Of a stretch of DNA of 34,502 nt, positions 15,767 to 25,954 are shown in pieces (within the stretch, counting starts at the first letter, position 1; the number at the start of each line of letters is the position of its first letter). The stretch is from Actinomycetota bacterium. Its GTDB lineage: Bacteria > Actinomycetota > Humimicrobiia > Humimicrobiales > Humimicrobiaceae. The translations under genes and the position numbers were made by a program. The notes beneath the pieces were generated by a model. The model was not told the DNA's origin. It saw nothing but the letters and a program-made list of their open reading frames with translations, and made no database searches. The DNA lies in assembly GCA_004376325.1 (NCBI GenBank), contig SOKC01000021.1, positions 1 through 34,502 of the forward strand, in the 5' to 3' direction.

Positions 15767-17440
15767 TTAATTACGGATTTCTGCTACAGCGCTGGTTCTA
15801 GATATAGTTCTAATTTCTACTTTTAATCTCCGACCAATATATTTCCTTCCACCAATGATCTGCACAACACATCCATCAATCCTGGAAATAGCATCACTTT
15901 TATTATGCAGATATGGCTCTTCTACTAATAAAACCAGGGTATCACCAATTTTAAATGGTTTAGCGGCCTCTTTTATCTCGGCAATTGAACCCTCAGCAGC
16001 TACTAAAAAAGAATCAACAGGCAGTTTTGAATCACCCTGGATATCAATATATTTTTTGGTTATATTCTCAAGATGTTTTAAATTCCTTCCATCCGGACCA
16101 ATCACAAGCGCTGCAATAGCAGTGTTTAGTTTTATTAAAAAACCTTTAGCATCACTTCCCCTGGCAAGCTTCCTGATTTTTCTTTCAGTTTCAAGTCTTA
16201 TGGTCTCCTCAGACTTTATATAGCCTGAACCTCCACAATGGGAACAGGTTTTGCACATAGTACCAAGAATTCCGTCAGAGACGTTTTTTCTAGTCATCTC
16301 CAGAAGCCCCAGTTTTGAAAACTGTAAAACTTCAGTTTTGGTTTTATCACTTCCAAGACACTGCAGGAAACTTCCTAGAACTTTATTCCTGTCTTTTCCA
16401 CTGGCCATATCAATGAAATCAATTACTATTATTCCGCCAATATCCCTGAGTCTCAATTGGCTGGCAATAGTTTCCGCTGCCTCAAGATTTGTCCTTAATA
16501 TAGTTTGAGTCGAACTTTTACTTGAGGTATACTTACCTGTATTAACATCAATTGTAGTCATAGCTTCTCCGTGGTCTATTACTATAAAACCACCAGACTT
16601 CAGCCATACTTTTTTCCCCAGGGCGCTCTCTATCGCCTCATTGACATTGAAAGCTTCAAACAAATCTTCCTTGCCGTGATGGACTATTATATTGTTAAAT
16701 TTAATCCCGATAGACCACAGGTACCTTCCGATTTCCCTTTTAATTACCTTCTTATCCACATATATGGCGCTAAACTCTTCTGAAAATACATCCCGCATTA
16801 GTTTTATAACTATCGAATGTTCACTGAAAATTAATTTTGGACTGTTTAAATCAGAAGCCTTTTTCCTTATAAAATTCCACTTTTTTATAAGCTGTTTTAA
16901 ATCTTTTTTTAATTTAGCTTTATCTGTTTCTCTGGCAGCAGTCCTTACAATTAATCCATAGTCTTCTTTTTTTATCTCTTCTGCAAGCTTTCTTAAATTC
17001 TCCCTTTCTTCACCACCAAGTCTCCTGGAAACACCTATACCGCTATTAAAAGGTGCCAGAACAAGATATCTCCCCGGAATAGATATAAAAGTAGTAAGCC
17101 TGGCACCCTTTGTCTTCATTGGATCTTTTGTTACCTGAACCATTATCATCTGATCAGGCTTAAGGACATATTGTATCTTCTTTGGAATTTCTTCCCCATT
17201 ATCAGTATCCATATCAAGACCAACCTCATTAATATACAAGAATGCATTTCTATCTTCGCCAATATCTACAAAAGCTGCATCCAGACTGGGAAGGACATTT
17301 TTGACCTTCCCAAGATAGATATTTCCAATTAAGGACTTTTTACTTTTACGGTCAAAATAAAGCTCGGTAACCTGTTTTGACTCTAAAATAGCGACTCTTG
17401 TCTCATTTTTATCTGAACTTATTAACATTTCTTTATACAA
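15767..17440 (-). CDS. rng: Ribonuclease E/G family protein with TRAM-like C-terminus
   Basis: GNIYLGKVKNVLPSLDAAFVDIGEDRNAFLY (S1), GGFIVIDHGEAMTTIDVNTGKYTSSK, RLRDIGGIIVIDFIDM, CKTCSHCGGSGY (Zn-link). Confidence 0.94.
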   Translation of the reverse strand: MYKEMLISSDKNETRVAILESKQVTELYFDRKSKKSLIGNIYLGKVKNVLPSLDAAFVDIGEDRNAFLYINEVGLDMDTDNGEEIPKKIQYVLKPDQMIMVQVTKDPMKTKGARLTTFISIPGRYLVLAPFNSGIGVSRRLGGEERENLRKLAEEIKKEDYGLIVRTAARETDKAKLKKDLKQLIKKWNFIRKKASDLNSPKLIFSEHSIVIKLMRDVFSEEFSAIYVDKKVIKREIGRYLWSIGIKFNNIIVHHGKEDLFEAFNVNEAIESALGKKVWLKSGGFIVIDHGEAMTTIDVNTGKYTSSKSSTQTILRTNLEAAETIASQLRLRDIGGIIVIDFIDMASGKDRNKVLGSFLQCLGSDKTKTEVLQFSKLGLLEMTRKNVSDGILGTMCKTCSHCGGSGYIKSEETIRLETERKIRKLARGSDAKGFLIKLNTAIAALVIGPDGRNLKHLENITKKYIDIQGDSKLPVDSFLVAAEGSIAEIKEAAKPFKIGDTLVLLVEEPYLHNKSDAISRIDGCVVQIIGGRKYIGRRLKVEIRTISRTSAVAEIRN

Positions 17441-17469
17441 TTTTATCTCAATCTCCTTTACTGCGTTAC

Positions 17470-18177
17470 CTAAATTACCTCCATTGGTGTTTTAAGTGCA
17501 TTTCCTCTCACTACAAACAATTCTTCCTTTTCTACACCTTTAATATTAATCCTGTATTTTTTTAACCAATTTCCAAAAAAACTATAAAAATTATTGAATT
17601 TAAAAAATTCATTATTTTCCTCTTTAAAAATTTTAGCATATCCAAATAGTTTTAGAAGAATAATATCAGAAATTTCCTTATCCGGTTTTATTTTTAAATC
17701 AAATATTGAGCGGGAAAAATCAGATTTAACCCTTAATTCTTCTTCTATGTCCGCATAAAACTCCTTCAACAGATTTTCACTGGAAGAGGGAGTGCAAAGC
17801 TTGAAGCCATAAAGACTTATTGCTATATCATTCATAAGACTATCTGCTTTTACGGTTATCTTTTTAGCTTCAGTAATTTGCATCTGCGGTTTTAGCTTGA
17901 GGTTAACCCTTTTTTTAAATTCATTCTCCTCAATACCACCATCAAGTAATACATCGGCATATTCCGCCAAACTCACTACACCTAACGGAGTTGGGGGACT
18001 AAAATTTATTTTAGGCTTTGGATTATACCCCTGGCTATATTTTATTTCCAGTTCCGCTCTGCTTAAAGCCCGGGCTATTATCCTGGTAATATCCAGGTGG
18101 GATAGGTACTTAAATTCATCCTTTTTATAAAATTTAAATCTTATCCTGGTCTCGAAGGTATCTTTTTGATTTATCAT
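17470..18177 (-). CDS. TIGR03936/DUF2344 family radical-SAM-linked protein
   Basis: IRFKFYKKDEFKYLSHLDITRIIARALSRAELEIKYSQGYNPKPKINFSPPTPLGVVSLAEYADVLL; overlaps the TIGR03960 gene. Confidence 0.88.
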   Translation of the reverse strand: MINQKDTFETRIRFKFYKKDEFKYLSHLDITRIIARALSRAELEIKYSQGYNPKPKINFSPPTPLGVVSLAEYADVLLDGGIEENEFKKRVNLKLKPQMQITEAKKITVKADSLMNDIAISLYGFKLCTPSSSENLLKEFYADIEEELRVKSDFSRSIFDLKIKPDKEISDIILLKLFGYAKIFKEENNEFFKFNNFYSFFGNWLKKYRINIKGVEKEELFVVRGNALKTPMEVI

Positions 18178-19939
18178 ATTCTCTCAATAAAAACTTCTTA
18201 CTGACCCCGATATCAATAACATCCCATGGTAATATTTCATCATCAGCAAAACCTCTGGTTGTAAAGAAGCTAATATCCATACCAGCTTTCCTGAATTCTT
18301 TTTCCCAGACATGAAACTTAAAAAAATCTGTCCAATTGTCAAACCTGGCTCCACTTTTCCATGCACGTTCTATTACCTCGCCAACAAGTTCATTACCTCT
18401 GGCCAGGGCGCACTCTATCATACTTCTTCTGGAATCCGTCCAGCTTATATTTACATATCTTTTTGGTACATTTTTTAAAATATAATTAAATTTACTATCC
18501 AGGCTTGTGGTATTATCCTGGCTAGTCCATTGAAAGGGTGTAAAGGGTTTAGGACAAAACGCATTTACGCTGATGTTAATTTTTAATCTTGGTAGTTTCT
18601 TTTTAGAAAGCTCGTCTTTAGCTGCCATAATCACCTTTTCTATAAGTTCTACTATCTGACTGATATCTTCATCCTTTTCAAACGGTAATCCTATCATAAA
18701 GTAAAGCTTGATTTTTTCCCAGCCTCTACTGAAAGCCATTTTTACGCAATCAAGCATTTCCTTTTCTTTAATATTTTTATTGATTATATCCCTCATCCTC
18801 TGGCTGCCTGCTTCGGGAGCGAAAGTAAGTCCTGTTTTTCTTCCGCTTCCAATAAGCTCTATCAAATTTAAATTAAAACTGTCCAGTCTCATAGAAGGCA
18901 GTGAAATTGACAGCCTTCCCAGTTTTAAAGAACTGGTAATTTTATCCAGCAAATGCTCAATCCCACTATAATCTGACGAAGATAGCGATAGGAATGAAAT
19001 TTCATCGTAACCTGTATTTTTAATTCCTGCAGCACTCTGCCTGATTAGAGATTCAACTTCTCTCTTCCGTACCGGTCTATAGGTTATGCCTGCCTGACAG
19101 AATCTGCAGCCCCTGCCGCAGCCTCTCATAATCTCTACTGTAAATCTGTCGTGTACAGGTTTAATATTGGGTATTATAGGATTCTGGACTATTTCAAATT
19201 TATTTAAGTCTTTTAATATTGCTTTTCTTACTTTTTTATCTGGCCTGATACTTTCAATACTTCCATCAGGAAAGTAGTGAAATTTGTAAAATCCCGGAAT
19301 ATATATTCCATCCAGCCTGCTGATCTCTTTTAAAAACCACTCTTTATCTTTATTATTATCTTTGTAAATTTTAACTCTTTCCAGAATAGATATAATTACT
19401 TCTTCACCATCCCCGACAACAAAAAAATCCATAAATTTTGAAAGAGGCTGGGGATTTACAACTGCAGGACCACCGGCACATACCAGTGGAAATTTGTCTC
19501 TTCTGCGCCTCGAGCTTATATTTATTTTGCCAAGGTCCAGTATATTTAATATATTAGTATATAGAAGCTCATGCTGTACAGTAAATCCAATCAGGTCAAA
19601 GCAATCCAGAAATATCCTGTTTTCCAGTGAAAATATTTTTACGTTTTGCTCCCTGAGTTTCTTCTCAAAATCTATCCACGGAGAAAAAACCCTTTCAACT
19701 GTAAAATCTCTATGCCTGTTTACAATGTCATATAAAATTTGAAGCCCCAGATTGGACATACCAACTTCATATATATCCGGAAATACAAGAGCCATAGAAA
19801 TTAAATTGTAAAAATCGCTGGCTGGCTCCATGCTTTTGCTCCTGGCTCCAACTTCATTATTTATATACCTGCCCGGCTTTTGGATGTCTTTTAAAAGTTC
19901 TTCAAGCAGGTCAAAGTCCAGCTTTTTAATTTTATTCAT
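18134..19939 (-). CDS. TIGR03960 family B12-binding-domain-like radical SAM protein
   Basis: RPDKK...VEIMRGCGRGCRFCQAGITYRPVRKRE (CxxxCxxC), VFPDIYEVGMSNLGLQILYDIVN, LTFAPEAGSQRMRDIINKNI. Confidence 0.92.
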   Translation of the reverse strand: MNKIKKLDFDLLEELLKDIQKPGRYINNEVGARSKSMEPASDFYNLISMALVFPDIYEVGMSNLGLQILYDIVNRHRDFTVERVFSPWIDFEKKLREQNVKIFSLENRIFLDCFDLIGFTVQHELLYTNILNILDLGKINISSRRRRDKFPLVCAGGPAVVNPQPLSKFMDFFVVGDGEEVIISILERVKIYKDNNKDKEWFLKEISRLDGIYIPGFYKFHYFPDGSIESIRPDKKVRKAILKDLNKFEIVQNPIIPNIKPVHDRFTVEIMRGCGRGCRFCQAGITYRPVRKREVESLIRQSAAGIKNTGYDEISFLSLSSSDYSGIEHLLDKITSSLKLGRLSISLPSMRLDSFNLNLIELIGSGRKTGLTFAPEAGSQRMRDIINKNIKEKEMLDCVKMAFSRGWEKIKLYFMIGLPFEKDEDISQIVELIEKVIMAAKDELSKKKLPRLKINISVNAFCPKPFTPFQWTSQDNTTSLDSKFNYILKNVPKRYVNISWTDSRRSMIECALARGNELVGEVIERAWKSGARFDNWTDFFKFHVWEKEFRKAGMDISFFTTRGFADDEILPWDVIDIGVSKKFLLREYDKSKRYLRDQDKI

Positions 19940-19957
19940 ATTTAATTTTCCTAAAGA

Positions 19958-21154
19958 TTATTTAAACTCTTGATAAGCTATTTCATAGTCTTTTCTTACT
20001 TCTTTCCATATATAAACATTTTCTACAAGACCAATGCCAAGAAACAGACTTACAAGGCTAGAACCTCCAGAACTCAGGAAAGGCAGAGGAATTCCAATTA
20101 TGGGCATTATGCCTATGGTCATACCTATATTTATAACCACTTGCGATAGGATAATAAAACCTATTCCAGAGCTCAGAAGCATGGCAAAACTATCAGAAGA
20201 ATTTGAAGCTATATAAAAACATCTCCAGACAATCACAACAAGAACCAATAATACCACAACAGCCCCCAAAAATCCCAGTTCTTCTCCAATAACGGAAAAT
20301 ATAAAATCGGTATGGTGTTCCGGGACATAACTTAGATTCGTCTGTTTACCCAGAAAAAGGCCCTTTCCCAGGAAATCGCCGGAGCCAATTGCTAACCTTG
20401 ACTGATATAAACTATAGCCAGCACCTTCGCTTGACACTTCTGGCTTTAAAAAGACCAGAATCCTATCAAGTTGATATTGCTTTATTAAGCCGGCCTTAAG
20501 AGCTATAAAAAATCCCCCCGCTGTCAGCCCCAGTACTGACAGTAAATAAAGAAAATTAGCTCCGGATAAAAATAACAAGCCTATGTAGACTATAAAATAC
20601 ATTAAGGCAGTTCCATAATCCGGTTCCAGTAAGACCAACAATACAAATATGAGAGCTACTGTCGATGAAATGGCAACTTTTTTAAATGTAACCCGGTAAA
20701 CTTTTTCACCTTTCCATTTTGACATAACAGCAGCCAGGGATATTACCATAAAAACTTTTGAAAATTCTGAAGGCTGAATGGTAAAGAATTTTAAATCTAT
20801 CCAGCTTTTTGATCCATACACTTCATAACCAAAAAGAAACACAGCAGCAAGCGAAGAAATGCCTATAAAAAAAATTAGCCACCAATATCTTTGAATCTTT
20901 CTATAATTTATAAATTGAACTGCAACACATATAACAATTCCAGCTGCCAGCCAAATCGCCTGCCTTTTCAGATAATATTGAGGGTCAGTCACTCCTCCCG
21001 GCAGGGTTTCTCTTGTTGCGCTGTAAATTATTAGAACTCCAAAGGAAGAGATAGCAATCACCAGAAAAAATAATATAAAATCAAATTTGACTCTTCTCTT
21101 CTTTTTGTCAAGACTTTCAAAATCACTAAAACTTTTTTTTCTTCTTTTTATCAT
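19958..21154 (-). CDS. rodA: Rod shape-determining protein RodA (SEDS family)
   Basis: LLEPDYGTALMYFIVYIGLLFLSGA, VPEHHTDFIFSVIGEELGFLGAV, IGIPLPFLSSGGSSLVSLFLGIGL. Confidence 0.95.
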   Translation of the reverse strand: MIKRRKKSFSDFESLDKKKRRVKFDFILFFLVIAISSFGVLIIYSATRETLPGGVTDPQYYLKRQAIWLAAGIVICVAVQFINYRKIQRYWWLIFFIGISSLAAVFLFGYEVYGSKSWIDLKFFTIQPSEFSKVFMVISLAAVMSKWKGEKVYRVTFKKVAISSTVALIFVLLVLLEPDYGTALMYFIVYIGLLFLSGANFLYLLSVLGLTAGGFFIALKAGLIKQYQLDRILVFLKPEVSSEGAGYSLYQSRLAIGSGDFLGKGLFLGKQTNLSYVPEHHTDFIFSVIGEELGFLGAVVVLLVLVVIVWRCFYIASNSSDSFAMLLSSGIGFIILSQVVINIGMTIGIMPIIGIPLPFLSSGGSSLVSLFLGIGLVENVYIWKEVRKDYEIAYQEFK

Positions 21155-21175
21155 TTACAATTTTATAATTATTTT

Positions 21176-23029
21176 TTAATCAATATTAAATATATATCTG
21201 TATATTTTTTCTACAATAGGCGCTACATTGCTTCCACCAGAGCCAGCCTCCTCAAGCATTACCACTACCACATATTCAGGATTACCTACTGGAGCATAAC
21301 CTGCAAACCAGGCGTAGTCCTGTCTTCCATAGAATTCCGCAGTACCTGTTTTTCCTGCAACCGGTATCCTGTCCAGTGGAAAATCCCTGAAAACACTGGC
21401 TGCGGTCCCACCTGGACCAACCACCTGCACCAGGCCGTCTTCTATAATTTCAATAAAATATTCATTTAATTTTAAATCCTTATATTCCTCTCTTGAATTA
21501 TCTGGAAACAAATTGCCTTCAGTATCCCTGATCTCTTTAACTATATAAGGGGTGTACTGTATTCCACGATTTGCCAGGATTGAAAAAGCCTGAGCCATTT
21601 GAAGGGGGGTAACAAGCAAATCCCCCTGACCTATTGCCATATTGACGGTATCCCCTGGAAACCAGACAGAATATCCTGCCTGATCTTTAAAATAATCTTT
21701 TTTCCATTCCTTACCCGCAACCAGCCCTTCATCTTCATGAGGAAGATCAATTCCGGTCAACGAGCCAAACCCAAAAATCCTTAAATATTTTTGAAGAAGC
21801 TCTTCCATATTATTATATTTTGTAAAAAGCCCGTATCCTACCTGATAGAAATAAATATCACAGGAATTTTTGATGGCCCCTCTGATATCAAGACTTCCAT
21901 GACTTGACCAGCAACTTTTTGGAAAATCTTTCCCCAGTCCCAGCCACACTCCGGCACAATTCAACCTGCTTCTTTCACTGATTATATCTTCTGCAAGCCC
22001 TGCATAAGCCGGGACTATTTTTATTGCCGAACCTGGAGGAAAAGAAGACATAACCGCTCTATTAATTTGAGGGTAATAATTTTCCGGATTGTCTAAATAT
22101 TCCCAGTTGTCCTGTGATATCCCACCTACAAATAATTCCGGATTAAAAGTAGGATAACTGGCCATAGCCAGTATCTGGCCATTTTTTGGACTGAGCACCA
22201 CCACTGCACCTCCGGGTACTTTATAATACTCATCTGTATTTTTAATCTTTTTCTGCCTTACCTCGAGTATAGATTCATAAAGAATTTTCTCTACAACCCT
22301 CTGCAAGTCAATGTCAATAGTCAGGTACAAATCATTTCCGCTAATTGGATCAGTTTCTTCCAGTACATTTACCGGTCTCCCTAAAGGATCAACTTCATAT
22401 ACTATCCTGCCCTTTTTGCCTTTAAGAATACTCTCATAAGCCTCTTCCAGGCCGGTAAGCCCTATCTGGTCTCCGCCTTCATAACCCTTTTCATATTTTT
22501 TTGATTTTAATCTATCCTCATCAATCTCTACTGTATATCCCAGCAGGTGTGAGGCCAGAGAATCAAAATTGTATTCTCTCAGGTACACATCAATTACTTC
22601 CACTCCCGGAAATTTACTGCTGTTCTCTTTAAGATATATAATAGCAGCAGTATCTATATCCTGTTTTAAAATAACCCTATCAATATAAGATACATCGCTT
22701 TTTTCTAGTTTTTCTTTTATATCCTGGTAAGACATATTCAGACAGTCACTCAATGCTTCCATTACATCTTCGTTCTTTAAAACAATACGGGGTTCTACAG
22801 CCACTGCAGTAACCGGAACACTCTTTACTATCAGTTTACCATTCTGGTCATAAATATTCCCCCTTGGAGCTGCCACTGTTTTTTCTCTGGTAATACTCTT
22901 AGATGCCAATTCCGCATACAGCTCACCACTCATTATCTGCAGGAAGTATAGCCTTAAAATAATCACTATCAATATCATTACCAGCAGATAGAGAATTATT
23001 TTAAATCTTATCTTTATATTTGAGCCCAA
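21176..23029 (-). CDS. mrdA: Penicillin-binding protein 2
   Basis: APRGNIYDQNGKLIV, NRAVMSSFPPGSAIKI (SxxK), KNSCDIYFYQVG, VAGKTGTAEFYG (KTG); adjacent to rodA and mreD. Confidence 0.95.
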   Translation of the reverse strand: MGSNIKIRFKIILYLLVMILIVIILRLYFLQIMSGELYAELASKSITREKTVAAPRGNIYDQNGKLIVKSVPVTAVAVEPRIVLKNEDVMEALSDCLNMSYQDIKEKLEKSDVSYIDRVILKQDIDTAAIIYLKENSSKFPGVEVIDVYLREYNFDSLASHLLGYTVEIDEDRLKSKKYEKGYEGGDQIGLTGLEEAYESILKGKKGRIVYEVDPLGRPVNVLEETDPISGNDLYLTIDIDLQRVVEKILYESILEVRQKKIKNTDEYYKVPGGAVVVLSPKNGQILAMASYPTFNPELFVGGISQDNWEYLDNPENYYPQINRAVMSSFPPGSAIKIVPAYAGLAEDIISERSRLNCAGVWLGLGKDFPKSCWSSHGSLDIRGAIKNSCDIYFYQVGYGLFTKYNNMEELLQKYLRIFGFGSLTGIDLPHEDEGLVAGKEWKKDYFKDQAGYSVWFPGDTVNMAIGQGDLLVTPLQMAQAFSILANRGIQYTPYIVKEIRDTEGNLFPDNSREEYKDLKLNEYFIEIIEDGLVQVVGPGGTAASVFRDFPLDRIPVAGKTGTAEFYGRQDYAWFAGYAPVGNPEYVVVVMLEEAGSGGSNVAPIVEKIYRYIFNID

Positions 23030-23519
23030 ACTCAGTCTCCCTCTTCATACCAGAACTTATAACAGGAAAGATAATAAACATTAAAATAATATTGCAAATT
23101 GGCTTTGTTATCATTTCTAGCCCCATCGTTAATATATTACTATCAAAATTAAATAAATAGCGGATTAAACTTACTATTAAAATATTTATTTCTGTAATCA
23201 GGAAAACAATAAAAGAATAAGTAAGAAGTTTATATCTAAATCCAGCTACAATTAGCCTGTCTACCACAAAGGCATTCATAGAATAAACAAATGCGCTTAT
23301 CCCCACCATACTACCCACCATAAGGTCCAATACCATTCCGACTATAAATCCAAATAGCATACCCCAAAAAACACCATCAAAAAGGGCAATTGCTATTATA
23401 ACTACCATAATTAAATCAAAGTCTACAGAAAATGACTTCAAGTTTTCAAAAAAAACTATTTGCAGCAGTAAACAAATTATTAGTATAAAGAAATGCAAGA
23501 TTTTATAAAAAATTTTCAT
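23001..23519 (-). CDS. mreD: Rod shape-determining protein MreD
   Basis: 172 aa multi-TM protein between mreC and mrdA; DGVFWGMLFGFIVGMVLDLMVGSMVGISAFVYS. Confidence 0.88.
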   Translation of the reverse strand: MKIFYKILHFFILIICLLLQIVFFENLKSFSVDFDLIMVVIIAIALFDGVFWGMLFGFIVGMVLDLMVGSMVGISAFVYSMNAFVVDRLIVAGFRYKLLTYSFIVFLITEINILIVSLIRYLFNFDSNILTMGLEMITKPICNIILMFIIFPVISSGMKRETEFGLKYKDKI

Positions 23520-23534
23520 AGCCTGGGTAGTATT

Positions 23535-24344
23535 TTATTTTTTTATCACCAGAACATACTCTATTTTTTTAAAATCAACAAAAGGCTCAATTTCAATTGC
23601 CTTATATGGATCGCCCATATTTTTGGTTACCTTGCTTACCCGTCCTATTAAAATTTCTTCAGGAAGCTTTCCATATTCCGATGTAATTATTATATCACCT
23701 TTAAATACCGGCTCTTCAATGGAAATATAATTCAATGTAATTTTTTTATCCTGGCTCCCCTGAATAATTCCCAGTTTTCTTGAAGATAAAATTCTTACTC
23801 CGATATTGCTCTGGGGATCATTAATAAGCCTCACGTTGCATGAATCATTTCCAGCTATTATAACCACTCCTATCAATCCATTCTCATCAATGACTCCCAT
23901 CCCTTCCAGTACTCCATCGCTCCTGCCCACATTTAAAACAACTTCAGACTGCCACTTGCTTTCATAATAACCTATTACTTTTGCAGGTATAGTTGCATAA
24001 TCTTTTCTTAGCTCTATACCCAGTAGCTTCCTCAACGAATTATTTTCAACCTTTAGATTTATATTCTCACTATATCCTCTTCTTAACTCTGAATTTTCCC
24101 TCTGAAGATCTAAGTACTTTCCCCTTAAATTTATATAATCTCTAATTGAATTTATAAAACGCGTTACAGGGCTAAAAAAAGAGTAAAACTTCTCCTGGAT
24201 GGGTTTGAAAAAATCAACAGTCTTAACTTTGATGTTATTAATTAAGTCGGATTGCCTAAAACTTACAGTAATAGCTACCAGACATAAAACAATTATTATA
24301 GCCAGAACAATAAAGTTTCTAAATCTTCTATTTAATATCACCAT
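23535..24344 (-). CDS. mreC: Rod shape-determining protein MreC
   Basis: N-terminal TM, coiled coil, IPAKVIGYYESKWQSEVVLNVGRSDGVLEGMGVIDENGLIGVV. Confidence 0.93.
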   Translation of the reverse strand: MVILNRRFRNFIVLAIIIVLCLVAITVSFRQSDLINNIKVKTVDFFKPIQEKFYSFFSPVTRFINSIRDYINLRGKYLDLQRENSELRRGYSENINLKVENNSLRKLLGIELRKDYATIPAKVIGYYESKWQSEVVLNVGRSDGVLEGMGVIDENGLIGVVIIAGNDSCNVRLINDPQSNIGVRILSSRKLGIIQGSQDKKITLNYISIEEPVFKGDIIITSEYGKLPEEILIGRVSKVTKNMGDPYKAIEIEPFVDFKKIEYVLVIKK

Positions 24345-24385
24345 CAGTAAATATTATAGGTATTATAGGTTGAATATAAAATCAG

Positions 24386-25420
24386 CTATATTGAATACTT
24401 GAGATATTTCTTCAAAGTATTAAAATCCTCAACACACTTTCCTGCTCCGATAGCTACTGCCGCCATTGGATCCTCAGCCAGGTAAACCGGACAATGCGTT
24501 TCCCTGCTGATTCTTTCGGTCAGTCCCTTAAGTAATGAGCCCCCTCCTGCTAAAAATATACCTCTTTTCATTATATCTGAAGAAAGTTCCGGTGGCGTGA
24601 TATCCAATACCTCAACAATAGAATTTACAATATCATTCAATATCTTCTCTAACGACTTTCTTATCTGCTGACTGGTGATAATAATTGTCCTGGGAAGTCC
24701 GGTTACCAGGTCTCTTCCGTTTATTTCCATTTTTTCCTCGTTCTCCAGAGGAAAAGCAGACCCGATTTCTATTTTTACTTTTTCAGCAGTTCTTTCACCT
24801 AAAAACAGGTTATGTTCCTTTTTTAAATAATAGATTATAGCTTCATCCAGCTCATTTCCACCAATTCGCAGTGATGAACTAACAACTATTCCCCCTAAAG
24901 ATATAACTGCTACTTCAGAAGTTCCTCCTCCTATATCGATAATCATACTGCCACTGGGTTCATCAATAGGCAGACCTGTACCTATTGCCGCAGCCAGAGG
25001 CTCCTCAATTATATAAGCCGCCCTGGCTCCAGCCTGTTCAGTAGTTTCAATAACTGCTTTCTTTTCAACTGGAGTAATTCCTGAGGGAACACAAATAACA
25101 ATTCTGGGTCTGGCAAAAGCTACATTCTTATGAACCTTTTGGATAAAATACCTTAGCATTTTTTCTGTGGTTTCAAAATCTGCAATTACTCCATCTTTGA
25201 GTGGTCTAACCGCTACTATGTTCTCAGGAGTCCTTCCCACCATTCTTTTGGCCTCTTTTCCTACTGCCAGTATCTTCTTTTTTTCTTTATCAATAGCTAC
25301 AACAGAAGGCTCCTCTAGAACTATCCCTTTACCCTTCACATATACCAGAGTATTAGCTGTTCCCAGGTCAATACCCATATCTCTGCCAATAACATTTAAG
25401 AAAAAATCAAACATCTGCAT
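24386..25420 (-). CDS. mreB: Rod shape-determining protein MreB
   Basis: [72 protein letters not shown]. Confidence 0.97.
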   Translation of the reverse strand: MQMFDFFLNVIGRDMGIDLGTANTLVYVKGKGIVLEEPSVVAIDKEKKKILAVGKEAKRMVGRTPENIVAVRPLKDGVIADFETTEKMLRYFIQKVHKNVAFARPRIVICVPSGITPVEKKAVIETTEQAGARAAYIIEEPLAAAIGTGLPIDEPSGSMIIDIGGGTSEVAVISLGGIVVSSSLRIGGNELDEAIIYYLKKEHNLFLGERTAEKVKIEIGSAFPLENEEKMEINGRDLVTGLPRTIIITSQQIRKSLEKILNDIVNSIVEVLDITPPELSSDIMKRGIFLAGGGSLLKGLTERISRETHCPVYLAEDPMAAVAIGAGKCVEDFNTLKKYLKYSI

Positions 25421-25423
25421 CTG

Positions 25424-25684
25424 TCAACTCCTTAATTTTACCAATAACATTAAATCCAAATCCTGTTTTTTTAAGCCATACTCTCTTATATAATTATAAA
25501 CATTCTTAGCTTTAACCATACTATTGCCGATAACAGTCTTGCAAGGATTTTTAAACCGCCTCTCTCCACAATTTTTCGGCTCAATCACCTCAAAATCCAG
25601 TTTTAAAAGCTTAAGTATTTTTCTTCTTCCTGGAGAAGCAGAAGCTAAAATAATTTTTTTTCTATAACCTTCTTCTTCCAACAT
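25424..25684 (-). pseudogene. Maf/YhdE nucleotide pyrophosphatase fragment (N-terminal region only)
   Basis: KKIILASASPGRRKILKLLKLDFEVIEP is the Maf N-terminus (SASPxR); ORF stops at 86 aa versus about 190 aa normally, with the remaining Maf motifs absent. Confidence 0.75.
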
Positions 25685-25916
25685 CAGCCAATAAAAAAGC
25701 TATAAGTAATCCTATTATGGCACCAAGTGTGATATTTATGTGAATACCAAAACTCATATCAATTAAATATAAATTAAGACTGAGAGAGTCTGTGCCTACC
25801 TTAAGCCCTTTGTCTAAAATCGGAACTATATCCTTCAAGATATGCCCTAAAATAGCTCCTATAATACCTCCAAGCAATACTATAAAGAAAACTACCTTTC
25901 CTCTTCTTCTACTCAT
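25662..25916 (-). CDS. DUF4321-like small membrane protein
   Basis: 84 aa, two TMs (GKVVFFIVLLGGIIGAILGHIL; INITLGAIIGLLIAFLLADV); position directly upstream of maf. Confidence 0.65.
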   Translation of the reverse strand: MSRRRGKVVFFIVLLGGIIGAILGHILKDIVPILDKGLKVGTDSLSLNLYLIDMSFGIHINITLGAIIGLLIAFLLADVGRRRL

Positions 25917-25954
25917 ATATCACCATTAAAATTGTTTTTTACTGACTCCTAAGT

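Noticed and set aside
17470-19939. Frameshifted single gene (radical SAM + DUF2344)
   Set aside because: These two families occur both fused and as adjacent genes; each ORF here has complete termini, so an overlap of separate genes is simpler.
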